Assembly: GCA_022453515.1 (NCBI GenBank)
Contig: JAJNNY010000014.1
Coordinates: 682,001-746,000 of the forward strand
Origin: Astrocystis sublimbata
Taxonomy: Eukaryota > Ascomycota > Sordariomycetes > Xylariales > Xylariaceae
DNA: 64,000 nt
Reading direction: 5' to 3'
The notes below the pieces were generated by a model that saw only the letters and a list, made by a program, of their open reading frames with translations, searched no databases and was not told the origin of the DNA. Within the stretch, counting starts at the first letter, position 1, and every line of letters starts with the position of its first letter. This document shows, piece by piece, positions 1-12,535 of the stretch. The position numbers and the translations under genes are program-made.

Positions 1-600
1 CTTTGGAAAACGACTCGTCGATCGACCTGAATCGATCTCCTCCCGGCATGAAGGCTCCGGCCAACCGCCAGAACTCTGGGGGGCCAGCCAGCCCCGAGAC
101 AGTGGCGACAGCATGAATCATGATCGTATACTCAACAGGCAACACTGGGTGTGAGTGGCAGAGCCTGGTCGACGCATGAACCTAGAGGTGGCTGGCCACA
201 TCAGTTGATTACTTAGCCTAGTATTCGAAGTCCACACAGGCGAGAGGAAGCTCAAGGCAAAGCTCAGGATAGACATGGGCCATGAGGCCCCTGTCGGCGT
301 TAGGCGCTGAGCAGCAGGCCGAACGGATGGCCATGACTTGGTCCGACGTAAGCTCAGCCTTGTAGAAGATGTTGTTCTCGACTGCCAAGCTTTCCGCGGT
401 ATCACATATAGTCGTCTGGTCATGATGATCTAGCCCAACCGCGCACCTGACGGATGCTGCAAAGCCGCTGGCCATCATATCTGATGCACGTCTTGTTTCT
501 CGTCCGATCAGTATGATGGCGTTGCCAGGCACACACCTTGGGGTGTAAGTCTGGTGAACGATGCCTATCTCGTAGGTGGTCAGGGTAGCAAATTCTAAGC
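1..600 (-). CDS. unrecognised protein, 3' part cut by the window edge
   Basis: Minus-strand sequence is open from about 590 down to 236 and again from 181 to 1. The two parts join in phase across a candidate 54-nt intron (235-182, GTGGAC donor, AACTGATG branch-like site, CTCTAG acceptor). The upper part contains TYEIGIVHQTYTPRCVPGN and ENNIFYKAELTSDQV; the lower part contains LPVEYTIMIHAVATVSGL and runs off the left edge. A further intron is possible between about 535 and 481 (GTGTGT donor, TACTGATC branch, GCATCAG acceptor). I do not recognise the family and see no transmembrane run or catalytic signature. No convincing start codon was found, so the 5' end is open. The protein-like composition over two joined exons argues for a real gene or a recent remnant, but the call is tentative. 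Confidence 0.3.
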
Positions 601-3600
601 GCTTATGGTGTCATATTGCAAACACAGGCGATGGTTGCTTACACATTATTAGAAGAATGTAGCAAAGAAGCAACAAGGAATGGGATGTATAGAAGTGCGA
701 AATATGCCGATGAACAGCAGATTAGCGAGAGAGGTGAAGGACCGAACAGGGCCAGTGACGTATTGCCTCGCTAGGTACCTTTTAGGTAGGTTGGGACCTG
801 TAGGCAGGTCCTAGGCTTTGATTTAGGTACTTTGCCTAAAGTCTCGGGCAGACCTAGATCAGCGCCTGGCACGCCTGGTAGGGCTCTCGGTAGGCGCTGA
901 AGTTGTTACCACGACTACCCGGCCATGCCAGCGAGCCCTATAAGCCCTATATCTATATGTAAGGCTGGGGTCGGCGTGCGCTAAGCCATATCGGGCAGTG
1001 ACGCTGCAGTGACGAGACGGCAGTCACAGTTGCATCGTAAGTTTCGCATGCAATACCAGGGACACCACGCGCGCCTCGCCCTTTTCGCCTTATCACACGC
1101 AGGCACCGTCAGGTCTGCATCGAGAATTCGACCGGTGTACATCTGTTGCGCCTCATACCAAGGTGTCTGGAACTGTTCGCCGTGGCTGTGCAATTCTAGG
1201 CTTCTGGAGTTGTCGAGCAGAGTAATTGGCTGTCTCACGATTCGGGGTACATCAGAATCGCGACCGTTGCCCAGAGAGTCTAGGCGCTCTGTACTATGCC
1301 GGGAAAATCCCAAGCAGCGGCTCCGTTTAATCAAGGCTGTGATGCCAAGCTAGGACGTGTCAAGTATATCATATGTTATACCTGGGCGACTAGGTACTAA
1401 GCTCTTTCAACTGTTGAGCTGCGCAGGTATGTTGTCGATTTCTACTAGTACTGACTTACACGCTTACACGGATTCGCATGTAATACCGAGCAGGTGAGGA
1501 CTGAGGACGCACCATACGGGAACTTCCGTCCCTGCATCGCTATCGAAACCAGAATCTCCCAACGCCGACGAACGTCTTTATGCAGTGTACCTAGGTACGG
1601 TAGTTTGTGTGAACCCCGACCCAGACAACTCTCGGCCAATATCCGGCCAACACCCGGGAAATGGGCTTGAGGGCGAATTGCGGTTCCATTGTTTCCCGCA
1701 TTTCGTGATCGGTAGCTTCTTTTGTTTACCCCTGAGCGAGCGACGCCAGATCCGCACTACTCTCCGCACAAGCGTTGCGTGTCTCCATCATGGATTGCCG
1801 AAATTCACCAACAACCAACACTATCGTTGCTGTTGCCTCATCCGGGTTCCAATGCAACGGGAACTGCCGTTGAATAACATGATTGGTGAGGCGGGGAGGT
1901 TTCACGACATGATCACCAAAGAACATCTTCTATCACAGCTTAGACTCTTCACGACAACGCGGCGTGGGGCCGTACCGTTGAGCCTATAAGATGGGCTTTT
2001 CACCTTTCGCCAACCTTTTCGGTAGACGGATCAGCCGTTTCCTGGTGCCATACTACGTTACAGGTCATTCGGCCCTACGAATGAATATTGTCTCACAATT
2101 TCCAGCTCTGGGTATCCCATGAGAATGCTGTGTTCTAGATGTCCTTTTCCCCTTGGGTTGTTATTTCTTAGGGTTGGTATGTACTTGGTATTCGAGCCCG
2201 CCATCACTCTTTCGATCGCTGCCTTGATCACTAATCGCCAGATCCAGGTTCTGGATGTCCATATGCGGGGGATGGGAGATGCGTACACCTCGTTGTCTCG
2301 GGAGTTGAGACTAATAAGGACTAGCGTTATGGCTCAGCCAAGGCATGTACTGTACATTAAGACCGAGTTGTAGTTTTTACCACGAACTCAAGCCATCATT
2401 GTCCGCTAGAAAGCTGTGATAACCATACACTAGTGCTAGAGATGCGAATTAGATGTTTGAGGATAGGTATGTAGGGACTAGTTGGGAATTAGTTATGGGT
2501 TTCCGCGAAACACAAGTCGCATATTTATGTGCGATCAAAACATTGAGGTTGCATTCGCGGATGCGGACCAGAGCTGTTGATCATTCAGGCCCTGGCCGAG
2601 TCAGTTTCTCTTGACAACTCCAATATTCAACCCTGATTCGAGCGCATAGACAGTATCTCGCATACTTGCTCAACTATATCTCGTTACTTATTATAGAGTT
2701 ACCCACAAGGTCGGTAAACTTTATCCGATGCTTTGGACTGGTCACTTAGACGCAGACAAAGGTTGACTAGTAGTGGATCTTCTCACCGATAGCAGCAGCT
2801 GGTATATGCTGTCAGTGCTATATCCCACGCTTTACCCAGCCATTTACGAAAGAGCAGTTAAAAAGTATCCAATCTAGGCAATTCCCAGGTTGTTTCGCGA
2901 ATGTGCGTACATCCGAACGGCATGCTACGGTATGTGGAGCTGATATTATGCTCGCAGATATTGTGTCAGGATGAGGGCCGTGCTCAACCCATACGAAATG
3001 AGCATGCCTCGCATGCCTCGCAGCGTTGCCTTCGTTAAAATCAAGGATCATGAATTTTTTTTTGGAACAACAGCATCAGATAATGATCTCTGACCTTTGC
3101 TCTGACCTACGCGACCCTTGGAGATGACGATTACCCATTCTTATCGCCAAAAGTCACATGGTGCAATGCCTGATGCTGTTTATTGTGTAATTAATTTGCT
3201 TCACCTTCACTTGTAAAAGAACCAGGGAGCCCCTTGGCATATCGATATAGTCTCTAACCCCTTTCAGCAAATTGGAGGCTCAACAGCCAATCATAGAATT
3301 CGCAAAAGCTAGCGGGTCCCACAACCCTATAGGGCTGAGGAAGAGCTGGGGGGTTTTTTGGAAACATTTCTTTTCCCACCCGAGCCACCCGAGTCAGGTT
3401 TGTGTAACTACGACCTTCGTTTACGTCACCTTATGAATGTAGTGCAATCTAGTATATTGCACTTTGTTTTGCCTGTCTCAAAAAAGTCTCTCTTCACGTT
3501 CGAGGCTGGAGCATCAATGGCATCGCTTCTGATGACAATTCCGACACACCACCCTCGGCGAATTCATGTACTCTTTGGGACTCGCTCCCCAACTGGCGCA

Positions 3601-6539
3601 TCCTTGGTGGGTATGCGAGTCAGAGTTAATGTATGAGCCATGCACTCCAATCCGCTGTGCAATTATGAACTGTAAAGGTCGAGATGTACGTACCATTTCT
3701 GGCAAAACGCATCTCCGGCCTACTGTACATGTTAGTTGACAAATTGTGTGCGCAACCCCTCCCGCCATAGTGCCAAAGGACCAAGCCCATGATGGCTTTT
3801 CACGAATGGCATCATGGCGGCTATGACGGGATTGGCTGACGAGCTTCTCGTTGATTACTCTCCGAGTCTCTTCGTTGTCGATTGCTGAGCCGTTTTATAT
3901 GCCTTCCCCCAATCATTCAACGGAGAACGTGGCACCGGGATTTTCGGGACCGAGCTCATTGGCGCCTCACTAAATAAGCAGCCAGGAGGTCTGTTGGACC
4001 TAAGCACCCAACCTAACATTGAAGCTACTATACACCGTTTCCATCATGAGGGCAGGGAGGTATACATGCAAGTATACTAGTATACTAGGGTCCAATCCTA
4101 TATTCCCCAGGACAGGAAGCTACTGAATCGGTCTTCGATAGTCGTACAACAACACCCTCGAGACCCTTTCCCCTCACCAATCTGGCGTAGTGGCCGCATC
4201 CAATATACTTTTTTGTTCTAGCGAAATTCCGTCGAGGTCGCCCGGTAGTAGATCTGCGATGGATGGCACGATAAGCACCTGACATCTGCCGAGCCCTCTT
4301 GTCTTGATTAGTTAATTGTCATTGTCATCTTGGCTTACATAGTCGCGACGGGCGGTGTGAACTTACTATGCCTACGTACTTTACTTACCTCGTTCAGGTA
4401 ACACTAAAATAGCGACTATAGCAATCAGGGTTCAGTTGTCAAGAGAGTCCCAGCAGTTGTGAACAAAAGATGAGGAACACCTGGCCCTGCAACTGCGAAG
4501 TGTGGGTAACTACCAGGAACATCTAAGAGCATGCATGCCTCAGGTGTCTGACTTACAAGCACACCGGGTTATTGCCTTTCTTTTCTTTTTGGGCTCTCGG
4601 TACACCATGAGAACTTGAAATCTGCCGGGTTGCCCCTTATGGAGCAGACTACAGTAGTGTAACCTACGTGTATGTGCAGTATGTGTGCAGTGTGGCCCTG
4701 GTCATGGGAGCCAGACACACAGCTGACTAAGACCAGGTAGAAGAATTATCACGCGGGGCATGTCGTAGCAGGAGGGTTGCTTCGATGGGCATATTGCTTC
4801 CCACCTCGACGCTAGGTATGCCCTTTGATGCGGCACATCGCGACCCAACGCAGACGTATACAGCAAGCTGGGAGGCCACGCGAGAAGCTGAATGGTCGTT
4901 GGAGGCTCGCCAGAAACTGTCCTCTTCATCTCGGTGTCGGCTCGTCTTGCCAGGGCTGGGGACCGACCATGCACGTGTGAGCTCCACCCTGCGATGAGGC
5001 CGAGGAAACTGGGCAGTAACGCACTCCCGCCGAATCTCCCAGCCTTTGGGGGTACGCTTCCTTGGTATTTATTACTGATGACTTGGCGGCTTGGTATCGT
5101 CTGCATGATGGGCATGATAATCACGCGAAGCCCAGATCGCGCTTCTCGCTTTGTCGGATGTTTTCTGATCCTGCTTAAAGGGCTCTTGTGTATAGGGCTT
5201 AGGTTGTCGTGAGTTATGTTGACGCACCTACGAAAGCCGTGGCAATGAACAGTGCTTGGCGCTCTCGGACCAACTTCACCGCAAACCGGTTGACATCTCT
5301 CTACAGACTTACTCAACGACGTCGACACTCCACTGTTGAAAGTCTGCTCACTGAGACTTCAACATGCGTATGTATACTCCTCAAGATGTGTAGAATCAGA
5401 ATCAATGCAAACTACGAGTGATGCACACAAAGCTACACAAGGCGGTCCTGTTCGAATACTATGCAAAGGTAATTCAACCCAAGACTTACACTGCTGACCT
5501 TGGTCAATGCTTCTAGTCTAATTTAGGGCAGCAGTTGTAATCAAGGGATGCAAATATGATGCTTGAGGGATATCAAGCCATACCTACCTGACGTAATGCT
5601 CGATTTCCCGGCGAGCGAGATGAGCTCAGAACATTCCTATTGGGCAAAATTCACACAATATTTATTTGCATGGGGTGTCAAATATCGAAAATAAAAATAA
5701 AATGCTAGCGAACGAAGACGAGAGCGAAACCAGGTACTTGGCAATTTGCATCCATGATGCTCGTTGGAGTAGTTATGTATGGATGGATGCATTGGGTGCC
5801 TGCAAGCATGCAAGACTGTAGATACCCGCGCAGGACCCGTGCACACTCAAGGGAGGTTTGTTGGAGAGAGAAAAGAGAAGTTGTCAATCAATCGGCAAGC
5901 GGATGCTGCTGCAGGCCGCCGGCCCAGTCGAGCAACAAGGGGACCAAAGGAGCTAGTCGGTGTGCAGTGCAAGTGTACCCTACTCCGTAGATAAACGGAG
6001 ATGGATGGAAGTGCGCATGAGGTGTATCTTTACGGTGTCGGTAAGGCAGCGGATACATAGGTACTTTGACTCTCAGTCGTTGCTGACCTACAGGCTACAG
6101 GGCATGGGGACCAAGTACAGTACCTTCTAGGGTGGTGCCGTAGAGCCCTGTAGGGCTCGTTACACCCACGCCCCGGGTCGCTGCCCCGATCATGTCCAGG
6201 GCTGCGTGTAGAGGTACGTCGTGCAGTTAAGAGGCCCATGTACCCTAGCCCCTGCACAGAATCCGCACCCGCGGCCCAGCCAACCAGCCTCGGCCCTCGC
6301 TGCAGGGGTGGCTCGCAAGGGTCGGTAGGGGAGGAGCGCAGGCGCTAGCAGCGAGCCTAGCGCACGCTACTTGCCTTGGATAACCCTGACACTGGCTGAG
6401 CAGGGATGAGCGACTACCTGAGAGGGCTGAAGTAGCGGGCCCGTACAGGTCCACCCGCTCTGGCGCCCACCCACTCTACGCTCATAGGGCAGACGGGAGG
6501 TACTGAGTACACCTAGCCAGTACACCTACCCATTTCATC
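601..6539. other. gene-poor region, no supported gene
   Basis: Open frames here are short, overlap on both strands, and show neither a recognisable domain nor a chain of exons that joins in phase. The longest, a 208-codon minus-strand frame around 4.7-5.3 kb, has the composition of random sequence. Visible structure is limited to a perfect 16-bp palindrome at 4071-4086, a TACTCCGTA word at 5981, and scattered TAGGTA/TACCTA words. Minus-strand open sequence at 981-1334 is somewhat protein-like but matches nothing I know. Confidence 0.5.
4071..4086. repeat. perfect 16-bp palindrome
   Basis: AGTATACTAGTATACT reads identically on both strands and contains two TATACTAG units. It lies in gene-poor sequence with no adjacent gene to regulate, so its role is unknown. 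Confidence 0.5.
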
Positions 6540-7706
6540 CCATGCCGGCGAGCGACCTCCCTGCCCTACCTCGACTTAGCAAGTGCCCTGCTACGCCTTA
6601 CGATTCTCCGTCGTGGGCACTTCCATCTGGTCATACTACATACATTTACTTAACCATTCCACCCCCCATGGTATACTTCTTCCACGTCACCTTGCCTCTC
6701 ATTCCTCTCGCCCCTCCCACGCTGCTGCTGGTACCGCCTATGCCTGCGTCGACTGTTGTATATATCTCTAGACAGACCAAGACGAGTAGAGGGAGCTGCT
6801 CTGGGCTGTGCACCGTCGGTGGTTTGTGCTTAGAGACATCGACACTCCTGACTTGGATGTGAGCCCACGATTACACCGGCACCAGACCAGGACCGCCTGT
6901 TGTTTGTCGTCTGTTGCCGAGTTGACCTCACCCGTCTGTTGTCTGTACGACTTTGTCCTGGGCGTGACACGAGACATCCTGCAACTGTCCTTACCACCAC
7001 ACGGCGCCTTCGCCGGGCCAGCCAGCGAACGATCTCTGAATACTGTCACCTCTTCGGTTGTGTGCTGTTAGTGCCATCACAGACGTCAAACCACCAACGG
7101 GCGTCTGCCCTGTCTGCTATATCGCTTTGTTATTCACCAGTTACAGAATTGAGACACCCGTATACACCGTTCGCGCCGTCTTGTGCCCCCGAAACCCGAT
7201 GATAACACTACTTGTGTACCGCTCCACCTCGAGTTGCTCCGAGCAAAGTCTCGCGTAGATACAGCCACAATCTACTTGTCGCTCTCTTCGGTCCTCCATA
7301 ATCATGCTGCCTTCTGTCGCTCCCTCGCCCCAGTAACGTACGATCCGTTTCCTCGAGCAGCTCCCTTTCCAACAGCTGGTACCCTTGGCTCGATACAGTA
7401 GTGGCCACTCCGAACCATACGTTCAACTTACACGTCCTCTCGGAGAACGTTGTCCTCGCTTTCAACTCATATCACCTCGAACATAGCAAGCTGGATTTCC
7501 TCAACTGCCCAAGCAGACACGATCTATGACGTGCTGTTAGTTGCCTCCAGCACTTCTGTTCCTCGCTCGAATCTCGCATTGGGCTGTGTCTGGGTTTGGT
7601 CACCACCCAAGAGCCGTCTTTAGCCGCGACATTTTCTCCCATTGGTGCGCGTCCGCCGAACTGTAAGGTGATACGAACACTTGTTGCTTGAGATTATAGC
7701 CACACA
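6540..7706 (+). promoter_or_regulatory. pyrimidine-rich promoter/leader of the C2H2 gene
   Basis: About 1.1 kb directly upstream of the zinc-finger start is rich in C and T and in TGTCTG/CTGTTG words, and holds many short plus-strand ATG frames. Long leaders with upstream ORFs are common in regulatory genes of filamentous fungi, so a long 5' UTR with translational control is plausible. The transcription start cannot be read from sequence. Confidence 0.35.
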
Positions 7707-9710
7707 ATGGACATACCTTCGCGATACTCCCCCAGGGAGCCAGGTGGCCCGCCACCAGCCATATACATAGAGGAGTCTAGTCGATTCGACAGGAATGGTC
7801 GCTTCGGGCATCCACGAACGCAGGCATCCAACTTCGCCCCCTCTTCCATACCCATGGCCATACAAAATGCTCGCCGGACAGCGGAGGACGATGCGCCTCC
7901 ACCGTTGCCACCTCCCAAGTTTTTACCTGGCGGCCCTCCTGGTCCTCATTTCCATGACCGTATCCCATCTATTGATTCAAATGCCAGCTGGGACAGTTCA
8001 AGGCGTGAGAGCGAGGGTGATGTTATGCGGTTTAGGAAGCAAGACTATGGCCGACATCCCCAGAAGGACGAAGGTTATCATAGCATGACCTCAAATTTGT
8101 CGTCAATTGGGTATGTATAGTACCGTGCACGCAAATATATGCGTCCTCTTCTCTCAATCTGGACTGTGGCAACTAACCGCCAGCGATATACAGGTCCCAA
8201 GACTCGCTTCCACGGAAACTCTTCATGTCCCATAATCATTTCCAGCTCAACAAGGGTACATCCAGCGACTATGATAGCCACCTGTTGAAAAAGTTGGACT
8301 CACGGCGAGTTTTCGAAAACCGCTCCCCTCCACGCCGGTCTGGACTCGCCATGTCTTTAAACCAGGGTCCACCTGACTCACGCCGCCCTTCTGTGCCACA
8401 GCTCTCTCTGCCCACGCAGCTGAGCCATCTCTCGGACCCTTCAGGACAAATATCGCCATCGCCACTGGGTTATCATTCTAATGGGTGTGACTACCGCTCA
8501 CCACTGGAGCCAACAGACGTGGATCGTTCACCACTCTATAGAGGCAGAAGAAACAATAGTGACGATGCCACCATGTCAACGCATAGTTATGACAATACGG
8601 ACGACGGAGATTTTGCTTTGGAGGAAACATCCGGCATCAGGAGATTGCATATAGATGATAGTCATGGGCGACCCGACTATCATGTTGTCGGTCAGAAACG
8701 ACGTGCATCATCGCCTCCCGGCGGCGATAGTCCACCCCAAGGAGCACCAGGTTCGAGTGAGTCAATGAGACGCCGTGATGGCATTGTAAGGGGATCCCCA
8801 GCTCCGCGACTGAGTCTAGTCCCCCCATCAAACTCCATGTCGTTATCAACCGCCGGGCGCAGTGCGTCCTACGTCTCGACGCCATCACTCACTACGAGCA
8901 TCTCAAGCCACACCCCGTTTAGTGCAAGATCTCCCAGCGGGCTATCGTCCGGAGGCTTGTCACCAGTCGACATGATGATCAATTCGCCTTACACACCTGT
9001 ATCTCTGAACCAGTCATGCGGTCCATTTGGCCTTGGACCCCATCAACGAAACATCAGTGGTGAGCATAGGCAACTTGCTTCTCCCCGTAAAGTTGTCGAA
9101 GCCCCCAAGGCTACCATATCCAAAATCCAAGGTGGATTCTTCATGTGTGAATGCTGCCCCAAAAAGCCGAAGAAGTTCGAAACGGCTGAGGAACTGAGGT
9201 ACGTTGTCCGTTTCCACTTGCCTGATGTTCCTGTCTCTAACTTGCATCTTATCTAGTGTACACGAAGCTGAAAAGCAGTACGAGTGTTCATTCTGCGGAA
9301 ACCGCTTCAAGAATAAGAACGAGGCTGAGCGCCATCAAAACAGTCTTCATGTCAGGCGCCATAGCTGGTCTTGCTCGGCTCTTTTGATGTTGGGTTTTGA
9401 CAGGGCTTTCCATGACAGCACTAACAGACCCGGCGAAGCGGACGCCTGTGGGTATTGCGGTGAAGAATTCGCTCGCAGCGGCGGAGGTCCACGTGCGCGG
9501 CTCGCGACGGACCGTGATTGGGAGCTGCGATTGAAACATTTGCAGGAAGTACACAAATTCCGCGAGTGCAACTCAAGCAAGAAGTTCTACAGAGCAGACC
9601 ATTTTCGACAGCACCTCAAGCACAGCCACGCCGGCACAAGCGGAAAATGGACCAACATGTTGGAGAACGCATGCATGTTGGACGAAGAGCCCCCGCAACC
9701 TCCTCGGTGA
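7707..9710 (+). CDS. C2H2-type zinc-finger transcription factor
   Basis: Three exons (7707-8110, 8194-9198, 9257-9710) join in phase to give 620 aa. Introns are 83 and 58 nt (GTATGT...ACAG and GTACGT...CTAG). Roughly the first 460 residues are low-complexity, rich in Ser and Pro, as in fungal regulators. The C-terminal third carries the cysteine-rich core: CECCPKKPKKF, then YECSFCGNRFKNKNEAERH with a following H, then ACGYCGEEFA, ending in FRADHFRQHLKHSHAGTSG. This arrangement is characteristic of a conserved Pezizomycotina C2H2 family with a degenerate first finger. It presumably binds DNA in the nucleus; targets are unknown. The acceptor at 8193 rather than 8183 was chosen because only it keeps the frame. 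The 3' end may be longer: see the orphan open stretch at 9784-9843. Family call is firm, exact function is not. Confidence 0.85.
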
Positions 9711-11247
9711 GCCAGGCAGCAGTAAGAATCTTACTTTCTGCACTGGCAGCCTACTTACTTATCCATAACCACGATTTATCAAGTGGCGGCGGCAATGGTT
9801 GGCCGAAGCCTTGTCCGGTTTTGAATACTACAGGCCGCATTAAGCGATCGTGGACGGGCAAGGCACTCCACCCACCCCCATTATAATATCCCAAGGACCT
9901 TTTGCACTTTGCGCACAACACGATGTGCTGTTGTTAGCAATTGAAGATGCACACCGAGGCCCCACTTGGCGGCCTATTGGCTGACGATGGCCTGTTTACG
10001 AGCGGCATTGCTGCTGACCGCATAGTGTCGTGCTTGTCCGGCTCTGATTGACTGGTCACCATGAATGACGAATCCTTCGGACCTGGGGAAGGTAAATATC
10101 GCATCTCATCTTTCAACATAGGAGATGACCCTCGGTGCTACCAGAGAATGGGTCTGGTAGTGGCCAGATTTTTGAAGCTGTCGGGGCTTCTCTACTGCAC
10201 TTTCTAGGACCATACAATCGCTCAAACGATGCGAATTTGTCTACTTGCTCCCAATATGGTCCTCTCCGACCTGCTGGATTTTCGACTCCAAATGGGTCAG
10301 GGCCCATGGACAGTTGCAACATCCCATTTCTATTACCGCCTTACCCATCTCAGCCTCAGTCACGATTATTTCTCAGTGAACTGGGCATGCTCCCAGTGCG
10401 ACAAATAAACTACGAAGTTACGTCTCGTCCATCAATTCTTATCACCACCCCCCACCACATCCATCTCCCATCGATGGCATCATGTCGGCGCCCGGTCAAA
10501 CGGAAAATGCTTCCATTTCGAATACCCAAATGATCTAGTGAAAAGATCTAGCTACCGTTTCATGTGTTCCAAAAGCTTAATCATTTTGCATAGCGGGCAT
10601 TTTGCTGCAGTTCAATGTTGATATAAGCATTGTGTTATACTGAGCGTTTGCTTCAGGCCTGAGGGCACAGGTGATTTTGATGACATATTTTAGTCATAGC
10701 ATAGGCTTGGCACTTCAAAGAAACATCAATATAAATAAATATTTTGCATGTAATTCTTGTTCGTATAACATGTTCCTGTGTGATTGTTGCCTGCTTGCCT
10801 GATGACACGGCACATAATGGTCTCCATGTAAGCACGGTAAGCACAGAATGCCGAGATGCTAGGGTCTAACTGTAAATGGAAGGCCAACCTAAAATCCTCG
10901 GGATGAGGGGAGTTGTGGGGCAAAGGATCATGGTCTCTCACGTGATTCAGCCCTGCCCGCATGTATCTTTCGGTAGGGATGGATATATTTACATAATGCG
11001 ATAAATTTTGATAGGAGTTGGGGTCGATTAAGCTCGACGAGGGGCAAGCTTATCACTCGCCTCCCTTGCATGTACCCCACACTTACGATTTGCACCTACG
11101 ATACCTCTCTCATGACCTAACCAAGAAGCTTTGCGTTGAGAATCATATATCTCATACATGTGATTTTCACTTCATACTTTTCCTGTCTCTCGATTTGAGG
11201 GAAGGGACTCAATCTGATTGCATTATCTCTCAACACATCCAGCCAGT
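9711..11247. other. intergenic; possible missed terminal exon near its start
   Basis: No independent gene is supported. At 9784-9843, directly after an AAG acceptor-like site, a 19-codon stretch encodes WRRQWLAEALSGFEYYRPH followed by TAA and looks protein-like. It would need a phase-0 donor that I cannot find in the zinc-finger exon. A plus-strand open stretch at 10135-10533 is Pro/Ser-rich and not recognisable. The remainder is ordinary 3' and promoter sequence up to the YVH1 start. Confidence 0.4.
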
Positions 11248-12535
11248 ATGACAAGCATTGCAAGGGTACCTGGCGACGACAACCTATTCGTGGGAGGGTG
11301 GGTAAATTAACTGATCATCTTTCTTCTCATATTCATCCCTGTCCGCCCGCGCGAGTTGAAATCAAAGTCCAAGTCGCTAACCAGCCCGCTTTCCCTACAG
11401 CATCTGGGTGTTGAATTTAGAAGAGACGAGGGCCAAGACATTTGAGAAGAACAACATCACACACATCCTATCCGTCATTCTGTTCTCGTTCGACGCGTGG
11501 GGCGAAGAGGCGAAGCGCTACAAGCACCTAAGCATCGACATTGACGACGATGAGTCGTCGGATCTTTTGGTTCGATTCCCTGCTGCTGTGCGCTTTATTG
11601 AGAGTGGGTTGAGGCCGCAGGAGTCTGAGTCTGGGAATGGAAATGGAAATGAGAACGACGAGAAAAGAGGCGGCGGTGGTGTATACGTGCACTGCGCCAT
11701 GGGCAAATCCCGCTCCGTCAGCTGCGTGATCGCCTACCTACTATACAAATGCCCGCACCGCTTCGGCGGCGGGAATTTCTCGGTCGCTGCGGCACAGTCG
11801 GCGCAAAGGCGGCGCGATACCGCCAAGGAAGCAGTCCACAATGCGCTAACAAGCGTGAGGGAGACGCGGCCGGGCGCGGAGCCGAATCCAGGCTTTATGC
11901 GCCAGCTCGAGCTATGGTGGGAGATGGGATGTCCGGCCGACGACGACGGCGCCGTCGAGCGCCATCCGGTGTATCAGAAGTGGCTGTATGACGGCATGTT
12001 GCAGGAGGCGCGGGATATGAGAATGGCGCCTGATGCGGAGCGGATACGCTTTGAGGACGAAGTGGAGGAGGAGGAGGGTACTACTGCAGCTGCAGCAACT
12101 ACGGCGAATAAACAGAAAGAAGGGAAAGAAGTCCGCTGCAAGAAATGCAGACGCACGCTCGCCACGCCTAATTTTCTCGTGCCGCATACTCCGTTGAGGG
12201 AAAAGGAACAGGAAAAGGAGAATGAAACAGCCGATCAAGGACAAGCGAAGACGACGAAGGATAGCGCGAACACTTGCGCGCACATCTTCATCGACACGTT
12301 GTCTTGGATGCGGCCGGTGCTCGAAGAAGGCACGCTGGACGGACGGCTGATATGTCCGAATGCGAAGTGCGGTGCCACGGTCGGCCGGTTCGCTTGGCAG
12401 GGGTTCCAGTGCACGTGCAAGGAGTGGGTTGTCCCCGCGTTTTCGCTGAACAGGAGTCGTGTCGACGAGGTGAGTGCGCGCCAGGCGGCCGCCTCGGGGA
12501 TCCGCATGCCGCCCGGTCGGAATGGGAGCTTATAG
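11248..12535 (+). CDS. YVH1: dual-specificity phosphatase Yvh1 (DUSP12-like)
   Basis: Two exons (11248-11297, 11401-12535) give 394 aa. The 103-nt intron (GTGGGT...CTACAG) sits inside the hallmark FVGGIWVLN, where the family normally has the first strand of the phosphatase fold. The catalytic P-loop is HCAMGKSRS, with nucleophile Cys near residue 115. The C-terminal half has the Yvh1 zinc-binding module: CKKCRRTLATPNF, CAHIF, CPNAKCG and CTCKEW. In yeast, Yvh1 helps release Mrt4 from pre-60S ribosomes through this zinc domain, largely independently of catalysis. A Gly/Asn-rich insert (SESGNGNGNENDEKRGGGG) precedes the P-loop and an Ala/Thr/Glu-rich linker precedes the zinc module. Both look like lineage-specific loops. 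The gene is isolated from its neighbours by large gaps. Confidence 0.92.

Noticed and set aside
4702..5328. 208-codon minus-strand open frame
   Set aside because: No domain or signal, irregular composition, and overlapping plus-strand frames of similar quality.
9350..9403. possible intron (GTCAGG...GACAG) inside the third exon of the C2H2 gene
   Set aside because: The enclosed residues (RRHSWSCSAL...) are in frame and belong to the conserved family block, so removing them would damage the protein.
9288..9554. minus-strand frame across the zinc-finger exon
   Set aside because: Shadow of the C2H2 coding exon; the plus strand carries the recognisable cysteine-rich fingers.
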